64,000 nt of DNA from Mesostigma viride (GCA_009746045.1 RPFO01000115.1:1144734-1208733), one strand, 5' to 3'; shown: positions 49,150 through 58,631, counted from the first letter of the stretch. Notes: generated by a model not told the origin, from the sequence alone. Translations and numbers: made by a program.

Positions 49150-51711
49150 CTAGCGTCCGCCGCTAGTAGCCCGCCGCAGCTGGGCCTCATGGAGAGCCCG
49201 TCGCCCCGCGGGGGTCATGATGTGAGTCATCACCCCTGGATGCGCGCATAGGTCCACCTCGAAGGCGATCTGATATAGGGACGTCTTCTGCCGACCCAAC
49301 CGAGACAGCTCCACCCACGTGCCCCGGGGCCACATGGCCAGGAACCCAGCGAGATACTGGGGGTGGGTGAAGAGAAGGGTCAACGCCGACCAATCCGCCG
49401 CCCCACAACGGTGATCGCGAACAAACTTCACCCCCATCATGAATACCTCGGTGCGCACATGATCCTCGAGGATGGTCGCTCTAGGGGCCCCTACAATGTC
49501 GGGCACCACCAGTTCCAGGAAGGCGCGTCCCTCCGCCGGAGCCACCTTGGGTGGCGTAACCACATGCCCCACCCCATCCACCTGATATCTCCAATCCCAC
49601 CAATTCTCGATACCGAACTGCACCGTGTGGCCCACCGTCCGGGGAAAACGCAGGTCGTCAGGTTGCGGCAAGGGCAGCGGCGCCTGTGGGAAGAAGGTGA
49701 TCTCAAGTTGCTCCCAGTAAGCACCACGGTCAACCGCGCACCACGGGCCCGCTTGAAAAACCAAAGGAGCGGGCAGGTGCATACCAGGAGGGACCGGGAA
49801 CATGGGTCCCTCGAACACTACGCACAGCTTCTCCGTTCGAGGCCCCGGCCCACCGTGTCTTACGGTCCTTCCCGGAATGGTTCGCATGAAGTCCCCCAGC
49901 GACCACTCCTCGTGTGAGGCTGCCCGGGAAGCGGCCTCGTAGCCTACTGAGGTGGCGACTGAGTGATCTCCCTGACGCCCGAGCTGGTCCAGCATCCGCT
50001 GCATGAGACCCTGCCCTGATTGCACCGCAGCCACGAGAGTCTCAAGGGTAACCACGGGTTCCGCCGGCACCATAACACCCGCCACACCAGGACCCTCCGC
50101 GGCAATCCGTACTGCACTAGGTAAACTCGGTCCCTCCGCAGGCCGTGACATCGACGGTCCGTCCTGGGCAGGCCGGAGACGAGGCTCCAAGGAGACCAGG
50201 AAGTGGGGCTCCGGTGGGACCTCCTCCGCTCGGGAGCGCGGTTCCAGGGAGACAAGGAAGGTAGTCTCTTCTTGGCCCGCATCGGGCGGGTTGCTAGCGG
50301 GAACCTCATCAATCGGCTCCTCCCTAGCCGGCCGTTCGGCCCTGGCCACTGCGGTCTCTGTCGGATCCGATCGCCGTCGCCGATTCTCTCGCTCTTGCTC
50401 CAACCCCACCGCCGACCCCCACGTGCGCTCCCAGTACCGATCCGCTGGTCGGCGAGGAGGTGGTGACGCTCGGCGAGCGGGGCGTACATCATTCCCGGAG
50501 TCCGAGCGGGAACGCGAACGGGAGGGCGGGGATGGTGAGCGACGACGTGCCGGCCCCTCCGGAACACGTCGAGGAGCAGCTTGGCTGCCCCCACCCCATC
50601 CGGTCGCCCTTGGAAGACTTCGCGTCTCGCGCCCTGAAGGTCGCCCCCAGCCCCGCGTCGCCGGCGGTGGCGCCTCATAACGAGGCACAGGGCGGCTTCT
50701 TCCGCCGCTCCCCTGGGAACCCCGAGACGGCGGATCCCGCGGAGGGGAACGAGAGGGAGGGTGTGGAGGATGGTCGTCGTCGTCGGAACTGGAGTCATAT
50801 CCCTCACTCCCATCATCCTGGTCCTCATCATCCATCGCCACAATGCGATCCAGAGCCTGCCGCAGCGAATACTGCCCTTCTCGCAGGCATTTTTCACCCC
50901 GTAGCGCCCCCACTGGCGGAAGATACCGGGGGAAGTGGTATTCCAGCAGCTGCCGCACTGGGGGTGGAAGTAGGAGGAGAAGGAGCCGGGGGAATGCCAG
51001 CCCCGCTTCCAGCGTGTTCATGCACCCGTGACAGGCGCATTCCCGCTCATGTGTCTCCCAGTCGGTCCCAACCACCACACCATTGTGCGCAGCCGTGCGG
51101 GTCTCGATCCGGAACCTCACGTTGCGCCGCACGAACCCTCGAAAAGTCTCCATCTGCACAGGGCCGACCCGCGCCATGATAGAATCAGCGCGGAGATGCG
51201 ACGGCATTTGATTACGGCGACGCCGCCGTCGTTCCACCAGGGTTTCCCCCTCCCGACCGTAGTCACGCAAGAACACCCGGGGATTGAACGTCTCCTCGTG
51301 CAGCTCCTTTACCAACTCCAACGTACGCGCGTCCGGTGCTCCAGGCCTTGACGAGGTTTCTTGCCGGTGCTCGCGACTAGAGGAGGGCCCCGTCTGCCCG
51401 CCACCATCTCTCAAACCCCCGGTCCCTGGTGCATCCCTTCGGACCGCAGGCTCTCCACGAGCTATCTGCGTCCTTACCCCTGCTTCCGGCTCCGAGACCT
51501 CCGGATCGTCTTGTATATCCATGTCGACCAAATCCCCCTCACTGGACTCCCCGTCTGCAACCCGGAATCCTGTGTCAGCAGCCTCCGCGGCGCCACCGGG
51601 AGTCTGGTCTCTGGGAAGCGCCTCCGCGGCGTCCCTCTGCACAGCCCACACACAAGATGTCAGGGCGTTAGTCGACGCGTACCAAATACCTGGCCCACGC
51701 ACCACCCTCAC
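49150..51711 (-). CDS. large post-integrase ORF, chromovirus 2
   Basis: An 853-codon open frame following the chromodomain. There is no ATG at its edge; the first internal ATG is about 63 codons in. The N-terminal third is acidic then basic (VERRRRRRNQ). A histidine/cysteine cluster HERECACHGC lies near residue 221, followed by LLLLLLPPPVRQLLEYHFP. The middle is a long disordered Ser/Arg/Pro region. The C-terminal 200 residues look folded and tryptophan-rich (FGIENWWDWRYQVDGVG). No signal peptide or envelope-like membrane anchor is seen. Cluster spacing and the Leu-Pro-Pro that follows recall the accessory ORF of chromovirus 1. Function unknown. Confidence 0.65.
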   Translation of the reverse strand: MRVVRGPGIWYASTNALTSCVWAVQRDAAEALPRDQTPGGAAEAADTGFRVADGESSEGDLVDMDIQDDPEVSEPEAGVRTQIARGEPAVRRDAPGTGGLRDGGGQTGPSSSREHRQETSSRPGAPDARTLELVKELHEETFNPRVFLRDYGREGETLVERRRRRRNQMPSHLRADSIMARVGPVQMETFRGFVRRNVRFRIETRTAAHNGVVVGTDWETHERECACHGCMNTLEAGLAFPRLLLLLLPPPVRQLLEYHFPRYLPPVGALRGEKCLREGQYSLRQALDRIVAMDDEDQDDGSEGYDSSSDDDDHPPHPPSRSPPRDPPSRGSQGSGGRSRPVPRYEAPPPATRGWGRPSGRETRSLPRATGWGGGSQAAPRRVPEGPARRRSPSPPSRSRSRSDSGNDVRPARRASPPPRRPADRYWERTWGSAVGLEQERENRRRRSDPTETAVARAERPAREEPIDEVPASNPPDAGQEETTFLVSLEPRSRAEEVPPEPHFLVSLEPRLRPAQDGPSMSRPAEGPSLPSAVRIAAEGPGVAGVMVPAEPVVTLETLVAAVQSGQGLMQRMLDQLGRQGDHSVATSVGYEAASRAASHEEWSLGDFMRTIPGRTVRHGGPGPRTEKLCVVFEGPMFPVPPGMHLPAPLVFQAGPWCAVDRGAYWEQLEITFFPQAPLPLPQPDDLRFPRTVGHTVQFGIENWWDWRYQVDGVGHVVTPPKVAPAEGRAFLELVVPDIVGAPRATILEDHVRTEVFMMGVKFVRDHRCGAADWSALTLLFTHPQYLAGFLAMWPRGTWVELSRLGRQKTSLYQIAFEVDLCAHPGVMTHIMTPAGRRALHEAQLRRATSGGR

Positions 51712-51736
51712 CCTACACCCTACTGGCTGGGGTCTG

Positions 51737-53716
51737 CTAACGCAGCTGGTGCGTCTTCTTGTATGCTTCTAGTAAGCGGGCGCACCCCGCTAACTCGGGG
51801 GCGGTGCGCCAGGAGTCCTCAGACTCGTGTTGTGCGAATCGCCATCGCACCCGATATTGTCGCTGGACCCCTCGTCCCCGTTTGACATCCCGGTGACCCA
51901 CGATTGCAGCCACCTCGTCCTCCTGTTCCCCCGTATCAGGATGGAACTCCAGTGGGGCTGGGGGATTGACCCTACCCTGAATGGTGTTCTGGTGATACAA
52001 CTTGAGCTGGTCACGGTGGAAACGGTTGGACGTGAGGTTCCATGACACTGGAATGTCCACCTGGAACATGACGTCATCGAACTTGGTGAGGACCTTGTAG
52101 GGTCCCAGGAACATGGGTCGGAGCTTAGTCTTCAGCTCCTTCTCCACCTTGTGCGAAAATCGCCCGATCTGCGGGCCCTCGACCAGGACCCAATCGCCCA
52201 CCTCGATGGACGGCGCCCTGGGGTCCCGCTTGCCGGCTGTCCTCTCCAGATACCGTGCTGCCGCTGCGCGATAGCCCTGAACCGCGCTGTTATGCGCTTG
52301 GTGCATCCGCTGCAGCAACCGGTCGACCCCTTGCAGGGTATCCAGTCTGACCTGATCCTCTCCCAGCTCGTGGCTCCCAAGCAAGTCGAGCGGTGTGAGA
52401 GGGTGTCGGCCGGAGTTGAGGAAAAAGGGGGTGAACCCATGGGCGGCCTGGGGGGCATTGTTCAGGGAAAACTCCACCAGGCCCAGAAGTTCTTCCCAAT
52501 TGCTGCCCACCGTGTCGGTGTAGTGTCGCATGGTCTCTTGCACCGTGCGGTTCAACCGCTCCACCAGGTGCGACGACGAGCTGTGATAGGCCGTGCCCAG
52601 CGACACCTTGGTGCCCAGTTGCTCGAAGAACTCCTGCCAGAATTTGGCCGTGAAGAGCTTGTCGCGGTCAGAGATGAACTGCCGGCTGAGCCCATGAAAC
52701 CGAAACACGTGCGTCAGGTATATCTTGGCGCACTCCTCCGCTGTGAGGTCGACCGGACACGGGGCCAGGTGACACATGCGCGTCAGGCGGTCCACAAACA
52801 CCAAGACCATGCTGTTACCGTTCTTCGTCTTCTTGAACGGGCCGATGAAGTCCATCATGATAGAATCCCAAGGACCCATAGGATCCGGCAGCGTCTTAGG
52901 GACGGCCTGAGAGCCCGTGTTCCTGGACTTCATGATCTGACACGAGGGGCACTGGCGCACATACGTCTCGATATACTCCTTCATCCCTGGCCAGTAGAAG
53001 TGCTTACGTGCCCGGGGAAGGAGACGATGGCTTCCCTGATGTCCGCCCAGGAGAGAATCATGGAGCTCGTGAAGCAAGGCAGCCCTACAGAGCTCAGGAA
53101 CATACAGCCGCCAATCCTCCGGCTGGGGACTCACGAACAGTTTCCCCTCCTGGAACTTGCAAGGATAGGCCCCCATCTGCTGGGGATGTGCCCGGATGGC
53201 TTCAAGTGCTGCTTCCTCCGTGATTGTGAAACGGCTGATCAGCATCTCCAAGTCCGACGTGACAGTGAACGCGTCCTCCGCCGGTTCTGCCGCATCCGTA
53301 CCAGCCTGGTTGACGAATTCTGAGAAGACTGTGGGAGGGCCGAGCGGCTGAAGCTGAAAAATTCCCTGGGGCGGCACCACATGACTAAGGGGCACGCGCG
53401 CATGCGACCCCTCCCCCTCCCCGGGGGTGTCCACGTCCTCGTGGGCTCGTGGTTGAACCGTCTCCTCCGGGAGGGGTGACAGGTCATCCATGGTGGTGTG
53501 CCCAAGATGAAACAAGTGGCGGGCCTGGGGGACCGTGGTTCCACACCGTAGGCGGTCCCCGGGGCGGCCACTGGGACACAGGTGGTATGCAGCACGTCCA
53601 TGTCCTCGTAGAACCAGTAGTCTGCCCGTCGCGAGAGAGCGTCGGGCACTACATTGTCCGCGCCCTTGACATATTGGATCTTGAACGGCGCGAACTGTGA
53701 CAGGTACTCCATCCAC
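51737..53716 (-). CDS. pol: pol: integrase with chromodomain
   Basis: About 659 codons; only the part from roughly residue 70 onward is plausible pol, since the first codons overlap the RNase H frame. Integrase HHCC finger: HELHDSLLGGHQGSHR ... CPSCQIMK. DDE core: MMDFIGPF, FISDRDKLFTAKFW and HLVERLNRTVQE. The C-terminal GPYKVLTKFDDVMFQV region is followed by a chromodomain-like segment (DEVAAIVGHRDV, RQYRVRWRF, DSWRTAPEL). It integrates cDNA, with the chromodomain expected to target modified chromatin. Intact within this frame. Confidence 0.88.
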   Translation of the reverse strand: MDGVPVTVRAVQDPICQGRGQCSARRSLATGRLLVLRGHGRAAYHLCPSGRPGDRLRCGTTVPQARHLFHLGHTTMDDLSPLPEETVQPRAHEDVDTPGEGEGSHARVPLSHVVPPQGIFQLQPLGPPTVFSEFVNQAGTDAAEPAEDAFTVTSDLEMLISRFTITEEAALEAIRAHPQQMGAYPCKFQEGKLFVSPQPEDWRLYVPELCRAALLHELHDSLLGGHQGSHRLLPRARKHFYWPGMKEYIETYVRQCPSCQIMKSRNTGSQAVPKTLPDPMGPWDSIMMDFIGPFKKTKNGNSMVLVFVDRLTRMCHLAPCPVDLTAEECAKIYLTHVFRFHGLSRQFISDRDKLFTAKFWQEFFEQLGTKVSLGTAYHSSSSHLVERLNRTVQETMRHYTDTVGSNWEELLGLVEFSLNNAPQAAHGFTPFFLNSGRHPLTPLDLLGSHELGEDQVRLDTLQGVDRLLQRMHQAHNSAVQGYRAAAARYLERTAGKRDPRAPSIEVGDWVLVEGPQIGRFSHKVEKELKTKLRPMFLGPYKVLTKFDDVMFQVDIPVSWNLTSNRFHRDQLKLYHQNTIQGRVNPPAPLEFHPDTGEQEDEVAAIVGHRDVKRGRGVQRQYRVRWRFAQHESEDSWRTAPELAGCARLLEAYKKTHQLR

Positions 53717-54444
53717 CGCGCCTGGCGGGGCGTCAAGTTGGGCTGCACCAGGAGGTGGGTGAGCGGCCGGTGGTCCGTGTGGATCACCAGGCGATGGGGG
53801 TCGAGATCCCCCTGCTCACTGATGGCCACCGAAAACTGGGCCCCCAGGAGATGATGACGCCACGTGTGGCAGCTGTAGACGACTGCCAGGAGTTCCTGCT
53901 GATGCACTGGATAATTCCGCTCCGCCGGAATCATCGTTCGTGAGATGTATTCGATGGGCTGAAGGCCCTTGCCGTGGTCCTGCAGGAGAACACCCCCGAT
54001 GGCCACCTTACTGGCGTCCGTAGCCACGACGAAAGGAAGGGCCGGGTCCGGCAGGATAAGGACTGGCGCTGTGGTGAGGTGGCGCTTGAGCGCCTCGAAA
54101 GCCTGTTGGCACTGCTCAGCCCAAAGGAACGGAGTACCCTTTTTGAGAAGAGCATTGATCGGGGCGGCGATGGTGGCGAACCGCGGGATGAACCGGCGGT
54201 AGTAAGATGCCAATCCCAGGAAGCTGCGTACCCCTTTCACGTCCGTAGGGACAGGCCATTGCTGGACAGACTCGATCTTCTCAGGGTCGGTCGCGATGCC
54301 GTCCGCGGACAGGGTATGACCTAGAAACGGCACGCAGCGACCGGCGCGCACCTTGGCTTTCCGCGCCGAAAGGTGCTCATCCTCCATGATCTGCAGCACG
54401 GCGTCCACATCCTCCAGGTGCTCCTCGAACGTCTTGGAGTACAC
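53239..54444 (-). CDS. pol: pol: RT C-terminus and RNase H
   Basis: Begins just after the catalytic YLDD box, which lies in the same frame slightly upstream. It contains the RT thumb/connection (SFLGLASYYRRFIPRF) and RNase H motifs VVATDASKVAIGGVLLQDHG, PVHQQELLAVVYSCH and IHTDHRPLTHLL, ending in ADNVVPDALSRRADYW. After about 53500 it diverges into a frame that overlaps the integrase ORF and is probably not used. Confidence 0.85.
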   Translation of the reverse strand: MYSKTFEEHLEDVDAVLQIMEDEHLSARKAKVRAGRCVPFLGHTLSADGIATDPEKIESVQQWPVPTDVKGVRSFLGLASYYRRFIPRFATIAAPINALLKKGTPFLWAEQCQQAFEALKRHLTTAPVLILPDPALPFVVATDASKVAIGGVLLQDHGKGLQPIEYISRTMIPAERNYPVHQQELLAVVYSCHTWRHHLLGAQFSVAISEQGDLDPHRLVIHTDHRPLTHLLVQPNLTPRQARWMEYLSQFAPFKIQYVKGADNVVPDALSRRADYWFYEDMDVLHTTCVPVAAPGTAYGVEPRSPRPATCFILGTPPWMTCHPSRRRRFNHEPTRTWTPPGRGRGRMRACPLVMWCRPREFFSFSRSALPQSSQNSSTRLVRMRQNRRRTRSLSRRTWRC

Positions 54445-56372
54445 CAGGATGTCGTCCAGATACGCCAGCGCGCACGTGCGCTTGTAGGTCCAGGGCGGGC
54501 GGCTCCCTTCTGCGGGTCCGCCAGGTCCTGGGAGACCTGCGGCAGGTGGGCTGTACCCATCACCGGACGGAGGATGTCATTCATCAGCATCTGGAAGGAC
54601 GCAGGCGAGTTACACAGCCCCATTGCCGCCACCCGAAACTGATAGTGGCCGAAGGGCGTAGCGAACGCGGTCTTGTGGCAGTCTTCTGGCGCGATGCGCA
54701 GCTGCCAAAACCCGTCCGCACAGTCGATGACGGTGAAACACGTCGCCCCCTGGACACGGTTGAAGATGTCGTCGATCCGCGGTAGAGGATACCGGGACTT
54801 GACGGTGATGGCGTTCAGCTTCCGGTAGTCAGTCACCAGACGCCACTTGCCTCCTGGCTTGGGAACGAGCAGCACGCCCGCTGAGAAGGGGCTGTTGCTG
54901 GGTTCAATGAGCCCAGCGTCGAGCAGTGAAATGAGAATCTTCTTGAGCTCCACCAGCTCGACTGGGCCCATGCGGTACATGGGAGACACCGTAGGCCCGG
55001 AACCCTCCTGAAGCTGGACACGATGCAACACCGATCGGTTGGGAGGGAACTGGGGAGTGCGATCTGCGAACAGGGCAGTGCGCTTCTCCAGGACGGCATT
55101 GAACCGCGCCAGCTCGTCCGGTGTGAACCCAGCACCAATCTCGTTAAGCAGAGCCTGAGTGCTGTCCAGGTCTATGCGATACATCGCGTACTCCTTGCCC
55201 TTCCGGAGCTGGCGCGCCAGCGTCTTGCTACTCATCAGGATCTGGGACGCTGGTCGGGGCCCGTCCGCCGAGCGCTCGTGTGTAATGTTATGGACCTCCG
55301 CGGCCTGTGCCCTATACTCGCTGTCTGGGCACCAGAAGGAACCATCCGGAAACCAAACCACCCGCCGGCGCACACTGATGTCCACATCCTGCTTGTCCAG
55401 CCAGTCCACTCCAATGATGATGTCGGCAGCGCCCAACGGCGCAATAGTCGCCACCAGGTCCACCGGCGTGCCCTGCAGTACACCCTTGATGTCTGCTAGG
55501 CCCGGCGATTGGTGCCGCCGGCCGTCTGAGTAGGTGACATATACTGCCGTGGTGTGAGGTCGAGGTACCAGGCCCAGCCGACGCACCAGGGCCTCGTTGA
55601 TGAAGGACGTGGAGGCGCCGGTGTCGACCAGGAACTTCACGTCCATGATCGTTTTCTCCTTCAAATACGGATCAAGGACGGTGGGAGGGACCAGTAACCC
55701 TCCGCTGAAAAGAAACAGATGCCGCGAATCTCCTTGAGATGCACGCGCCGCCGGTTGGGTGGACGCGTCTGCGGCCACGTTATTGACGTCTACCTCTACT
55801 CTAATTGACTCCGCGTCTGGGCTACCATCTGATTTTTCTACCCTATCCCCTACCCCGGGACCCAAGCCCATGGGCAGGGCTACTACTCCCGAGGAGCGGT
55901 GGGACGGGAGGCCGCCTCGCCCGACCACCCGCCCTCTTCCCCCCCTCCTCCTCTTCGTCAGCCCCCTCCTCGTCGTCATACTCATAGCCAGCCACTGCCT
56001 GCGTTTGGCCGGAAGAGGAGGACTGTCGCCGCGCCTCAATCTCGTTGACCGCGCGCAACACACCCTTGGTAGAGTTGGTCGCGGGTGGTCGCGGCTGCTG
56101 GTACTGCGTCGGGACCTGTCTGGCGTGCTGCAGGCGAGCCGCACGCTCACCCGCGTTGCGGGGTCGGTCCCGAGGGCCGGAGGAGTCGGGGCGGCTGCCG
56201 AAGGCCGGGCCGGAGAAACGAACGCTGGGTGTCCCTTCTCCTGCCCCGCGACCGGCGTTCTTGCCCCGGAGCTTGGGGCAGTCGCGCTTGAGGTGCCCCA
56301 CCTCACTGCACATGAAGCAGCGCGCCTTGCTAGCATCGATCGCGTTGACGCCAAGGTCAGTGTAGCCATCAT
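54321..56372 (-). CDS. pol: pol: aspartic protease and RT N-terminal part
   Basis: A 683-codon frame, of which the first about 180 codons overlap gag and are likely not the natural protein. Protease: VKFLVDTGASTSFI, then VYVTYSDGRR and ADIIIGVDWLDKQ. RT: MYRMGPVELVELKK, VTDYRKLNAITVKSRYPLPR, CFTVIDCADGFWQL and FRVAAMGLCNSPASFQ. A frame change near 54490 precedes the YLDD box, and the remaining codons to 54321 are out of frame. The ATG at the edge is therefore not a reliable start; pol is probably reached from gag by frameshifting. Confidence 0.83.
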   Translation of the reverse strand: MMATLTLASTRSMLARRAASCAVRWGTSSATAPSSGARTPVAGQEKGHPAFVSPARPSAAAPTPPALGTDPATRVSVRLACSTPDRSRRSTSSRDHPRPTLPRVCCARSTRLRRGDSPPLPAKRRQWLAMSMTTRRGLTKRRRGGRGRVVGRGGLPSHRSSGVVALPMGLGPGVGDRVEKSDGSPDAESIRVEVDVNNVAADASTQPAARASQGDSRHLFLFSGGLLVPPTVLDPYLKEKTIMDVKFLVDTGASTSFINEALVRRLGLVPRPHTTAVYVTYSDGRRHQSPGLADIKGVLQGTPVDLVATIAPLGAADIIIGVDWLDKQDVDISVRRRVVWFPDGSFWCPDSEYRAQAAEVHNITHERSADGPRPASQILMSSKTLARQLRKGKEYAMYRIDLDSTQALLNEIGAGFTPDELARFNAVLEKRTALFADRTPQFPPNRSVLHRVQLQEGSGPTVSPMYRMGPVELVELKKILISLLDAGLIEPSNSPFSAGVLLVPKPGGKWRLVTDYRKLNAITVKSRYPLPRIDDIFNRVQGATCFTVIDCADGFWQLRIAPEDCHKTAFATPFGHYQFRVAAMGLCNSPASFQMLMNDILRPVMGTAHLPQVSQDLADPQKGAARPGPTSARARWRIWTTSWCTPRRSRSTWRMWTPCCRSWRMSTFRRGKPRCAPVAACRF

Positions 56373-56649
56373 CAGGGTCGTCGGGGTACTCCTCCTCCTC
56401 CTCGCCGGTGAGCTCCGTAGAGTACATCTGGTTCACCCGTCGCGGACCTGCAGTGGCTGACCTGAAGAAACGGCGCACCGAGGGTGCGCGCCCGCGAGAC
56501 ACCACGTCGGCCACCTGCAGAAGGTATCTCTGGATATTCAGGATGTCCCACTCCTTCCAGGGGACCTCAGCGTAGTGTTTGAATACCTCGTCCTGCAGCT
56601 CGGGGCTGAGCGCCTCGATGAATCTGATCTTGTACTCGTACCAGGTCAT
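55843..56649 (-). CDS. gag: Gag C-terminal part with zinc knuckle, chromovirus 2
   Basis: Frame open from about 56750. The conserved Gag helix region (WYEYKIRFIEALSPELQDEV) is followed by an acidic EEEEEYPDDPDD stretch and the CCHC knuckle CFMCSEVGHLKRDC. A basic, glycine-rich RNA-binding tail ends the protein. The preceding Gag core is in another frame, so gag here is split. Confidence 0.82.
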   Translation of the reverse strand: MTWYEYKIRFIEALSPELQDEVFKHYAEVPWKEWDILNIQRYLLQVADVVSRGRAPSVRRFFRSATAGPRRVNQMYSTELTGEEEEEYPDDPDDGYTDLGVNAIDASKARCFMCSEVGHLKRDCPKLRGKNAGRGAGEGTPSVRFSGPAFGSRPDSSGPRDRPRNAGERAARLQHARQVPTQYQQPRPPATNSTKGVLRAVNEIEARRQSSSSGQTQAVAGYEYDDEEGADEEEEGGKRAGGRARRPPVPPLLGSSSPAHGLGSRGRG

Positions 56650-56654
56650 GTCGG

Positions 56655-57508
56655 TTAGATAAGCGGCGCTGGACTCAAACTTGGACAGAAACTCGCGATA
56701 TGGGGTGGTCCCCTGGCGCAGCTGCCGAAAGCGATCCGCTCGTGGAGCTCCGCGTCTGGGGGTATCAGCTTGCGGCGCACCCGGTCCATCAGCTCCTCCA
56801 CGGTTTGCGGGTATGACTGGGATGCGATGCTCTCACAGTTCAGGATGCTCACCACCGAGGGGTCCATGCAGGTGTTGACCACATGTGGGATCAAATCGCA
56901 GGTGGCCAGTTCCCAGCTGTTGTGATTGCACCAAACGGTATACTGCTGTTGCCACATGCGTCCCCATTCGTCGACCTCTCGCGGTTTCATATCCGCGTGC
57001 AGCTTGGGTACATTCTTGAAGGTAGGCATCGGTGGGGCCTTTACCGTGTTAAGCTTAGGCCCCCGACCTCCTGTAGGAGATGGAGCCGAATGCTGGAGGC
57101 TGCGACCGCGGGAGAGATCCGGATCTGTCCGGTGTGCCGTGTGTCCGGCGCACCTGTACTGACGAGGGGTGTTCGTACCCCGGGTCATCCAGTGCCACCC
57201 TGCTGAAATTCAGGTTACCGACGGCCGCGGGCGAGGGACCACGCTACTGTCAAACGCCCGTAGACGCTGCGGTTGAGATGCCGGGCGCTGGACTGGCGTG
57301 TGAGTCTCCTCGTCTCTGGTGGTGACACTGCTCCTGGTCTCCCTGGGCTGGTCCGAGGTCTATGAGTACCAATAGGCGGGCCCTGCGTGACAGTCCCTCG
57401 TCCGCTCGTTAGTCCCTCCAGGTCATCGAACTCGCCGTCTGGGGCCTCCCCTTCCTCGTCCGAATACCATAGCGCCGTGGGTAACAGGGACGTGCTGCCG
57501 AAGGACAC
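56655..57508 (-). pseudogene. gag: Gag central region over two frames, chromovirus 2
   Basis: 57508-57215 encodes an acidic stretch (SDEEGEAPDGEFDDLEGL). 57188-56655 encodes the start of the Gag core (KLHADMKPREVDEWGRMWQQ ... LMDRVRRKLIPPDAELHER). The frame then shifts near 56740 into the knuckle-containing part. The pieces line up in order like one Gag interrupted by single-base changes. Confidence 0.55.
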
Positions 57509-57649
57509 TCTGCGTCTGCCCCGGTGTGGGGGCCCGGTGGAGGTCCTTGGGGCCGCCCCCGACCTGCCAAGGATGCGTGGCCGCCCGGTGACTGGCTGCT
57601 GACGGCGGTAGTGCAGGGTATCTTCATCTCGTCTCTCTGCTGCTCTGGA

Positions 57650-57775
57650 TCAGGTGGTAGCCATTGTGGTCTCGTCTGGGGTTGTTGCTGCTGCATCCGG
57701 GGTTGCTGCTGTTGCCATTGCTGCTGTGGTGACCGTTGCTGTGCTGATGTTGCTGCCGCTGTTGCTGCTGCTGCG

Positions 57776-57821
<46 letters not shown>

Positions 57822-57822
57822 T

Positions 57823-57882
<60 letters not shown>

Positions 57883-58165
57883 GGTAGTCGTGGAGCCTCT
57901 CTCGGTCGTTACTGTCATCTCTCTGCCTGGTTAAGGCGTCTATATTGTCCCCATCCACTGGGGAGCTAGGTCTGGATCGTAGGGAGCCTTCCACAGGTCT
58001 CTCCATGACCTCACCTGTACCTGTCTCTACTTGTGGTGGTACCTCTAGCCCTTCTGTACCGTGCTCGTGGTCGTCTACCGGTTCTATCTCTCTATTATCT
58101 GGGTCTCTCTCCCTAAGCTCGTCTTCTGTCTCTCTGGCGTTCCTTGTCTGGTACCGTGTTGGCAT
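57650..58165 (-). CDS. gag: Gag N-terminus with (CAG)n repeat, chromovirus 2
   Basis: The ATG frame begins MPTRYQTRNARETEDEL and continues through an acidic region. It enters a compound CAG/CAA repeat (about 57690-57885), which this frame reads as serine. Another frame reads it as glutamine and continues into QQQWQQQQPRMQQQQ. Which frame is used is uncertain because repeat length sets it. The repeat is a candidate hypervariable tract. Confidence 0.55.
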
Positions 58166-58316
58166 GGTGCTCGTACCGGTACCTTACACAGCAGGCATCA
58201 CCTCCCCAGGAAAGAAGAGAGAGAGAAAGAGCAACCACGTGCTATGGATCTATAGATATAGAACCTAGTATTACTTCCTAGTAATAGTATCCTCTACTGT
58301 TTGCTAGGGCCAATGG

Positions 58317-58631
58317 TCAGCTGAGAGAAGGTAACTGTAACTGCTGTCCCCTCCCCCTGGCTGCTGAGCGTGGGTGGCTTGGAGCATTCACGTGTGATGT
58401 GCATCCCCTCAGGCAATGGCATGTTTCCCTAACAAACCTATCTGCATCTGTAATGTTATCAAACCCTTTCCACTTAGCACTAGAGCCTTGGGACAATATC
58501 TTATCTTTAATGTGTTCCTCACAAGTCTTCCAGCTGTAGAATATAGCAGGTCTACCCTTATCCCCGTCGTGAGCTACTGCATAGTAAGGATATCCAGACT
58601 GTCCACCCTTGTTTATTTTACGTCGGGGCAT
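58317..58631 (-). CDS. leader ORF with RNase H1-like hybrid-binding domain
   Basis: 104 residues with an ATG start, upstream of gag and downstream of the primer site. Residues about 14-65 match the pattern of the N-terminal hybrid-binding domain of eukaryotic RNase H1 (also found in caulimovirus viroplasmin-type proteins). It shows YYAVAHDGDKGRPAIFYSWK, then CEEHIKD, AKWKGFDNITDADRFVRE. The family's conserved YYAV, SW, C and K-F positions are all present. The domain binds RNA/DNA hybrids; in a retroelement it could act on replication intermediates, but that is inference. No RNase H catalytic domain follows in this ORF. Confidence 0.75.
   Translation of the reverse strand: MPRRKINKGGQSGYPYYAVAHDGDKGRPAIFYSWKTCEEHIKDKILSQGSSAKWKGFDNITDADRFVRETCHCLRGCTSHVNAPSHPRSAARGRGQQLQLPSLS

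Noticed and set aside
54321-56372. A single 683-residue protein starting at 56372
   Set aside because: The first about 180 codons overlap gag in another frame and are Arg/Ser-rich as expected for an off-frame reading; only the protease-RT part is supported.
57409-57918. Poly-alanine protein across the CAG tract
   Set aside because: It is one of three readings of a trinucleotide repeat; only the glutamine/serine context links to Gag-like sequence.
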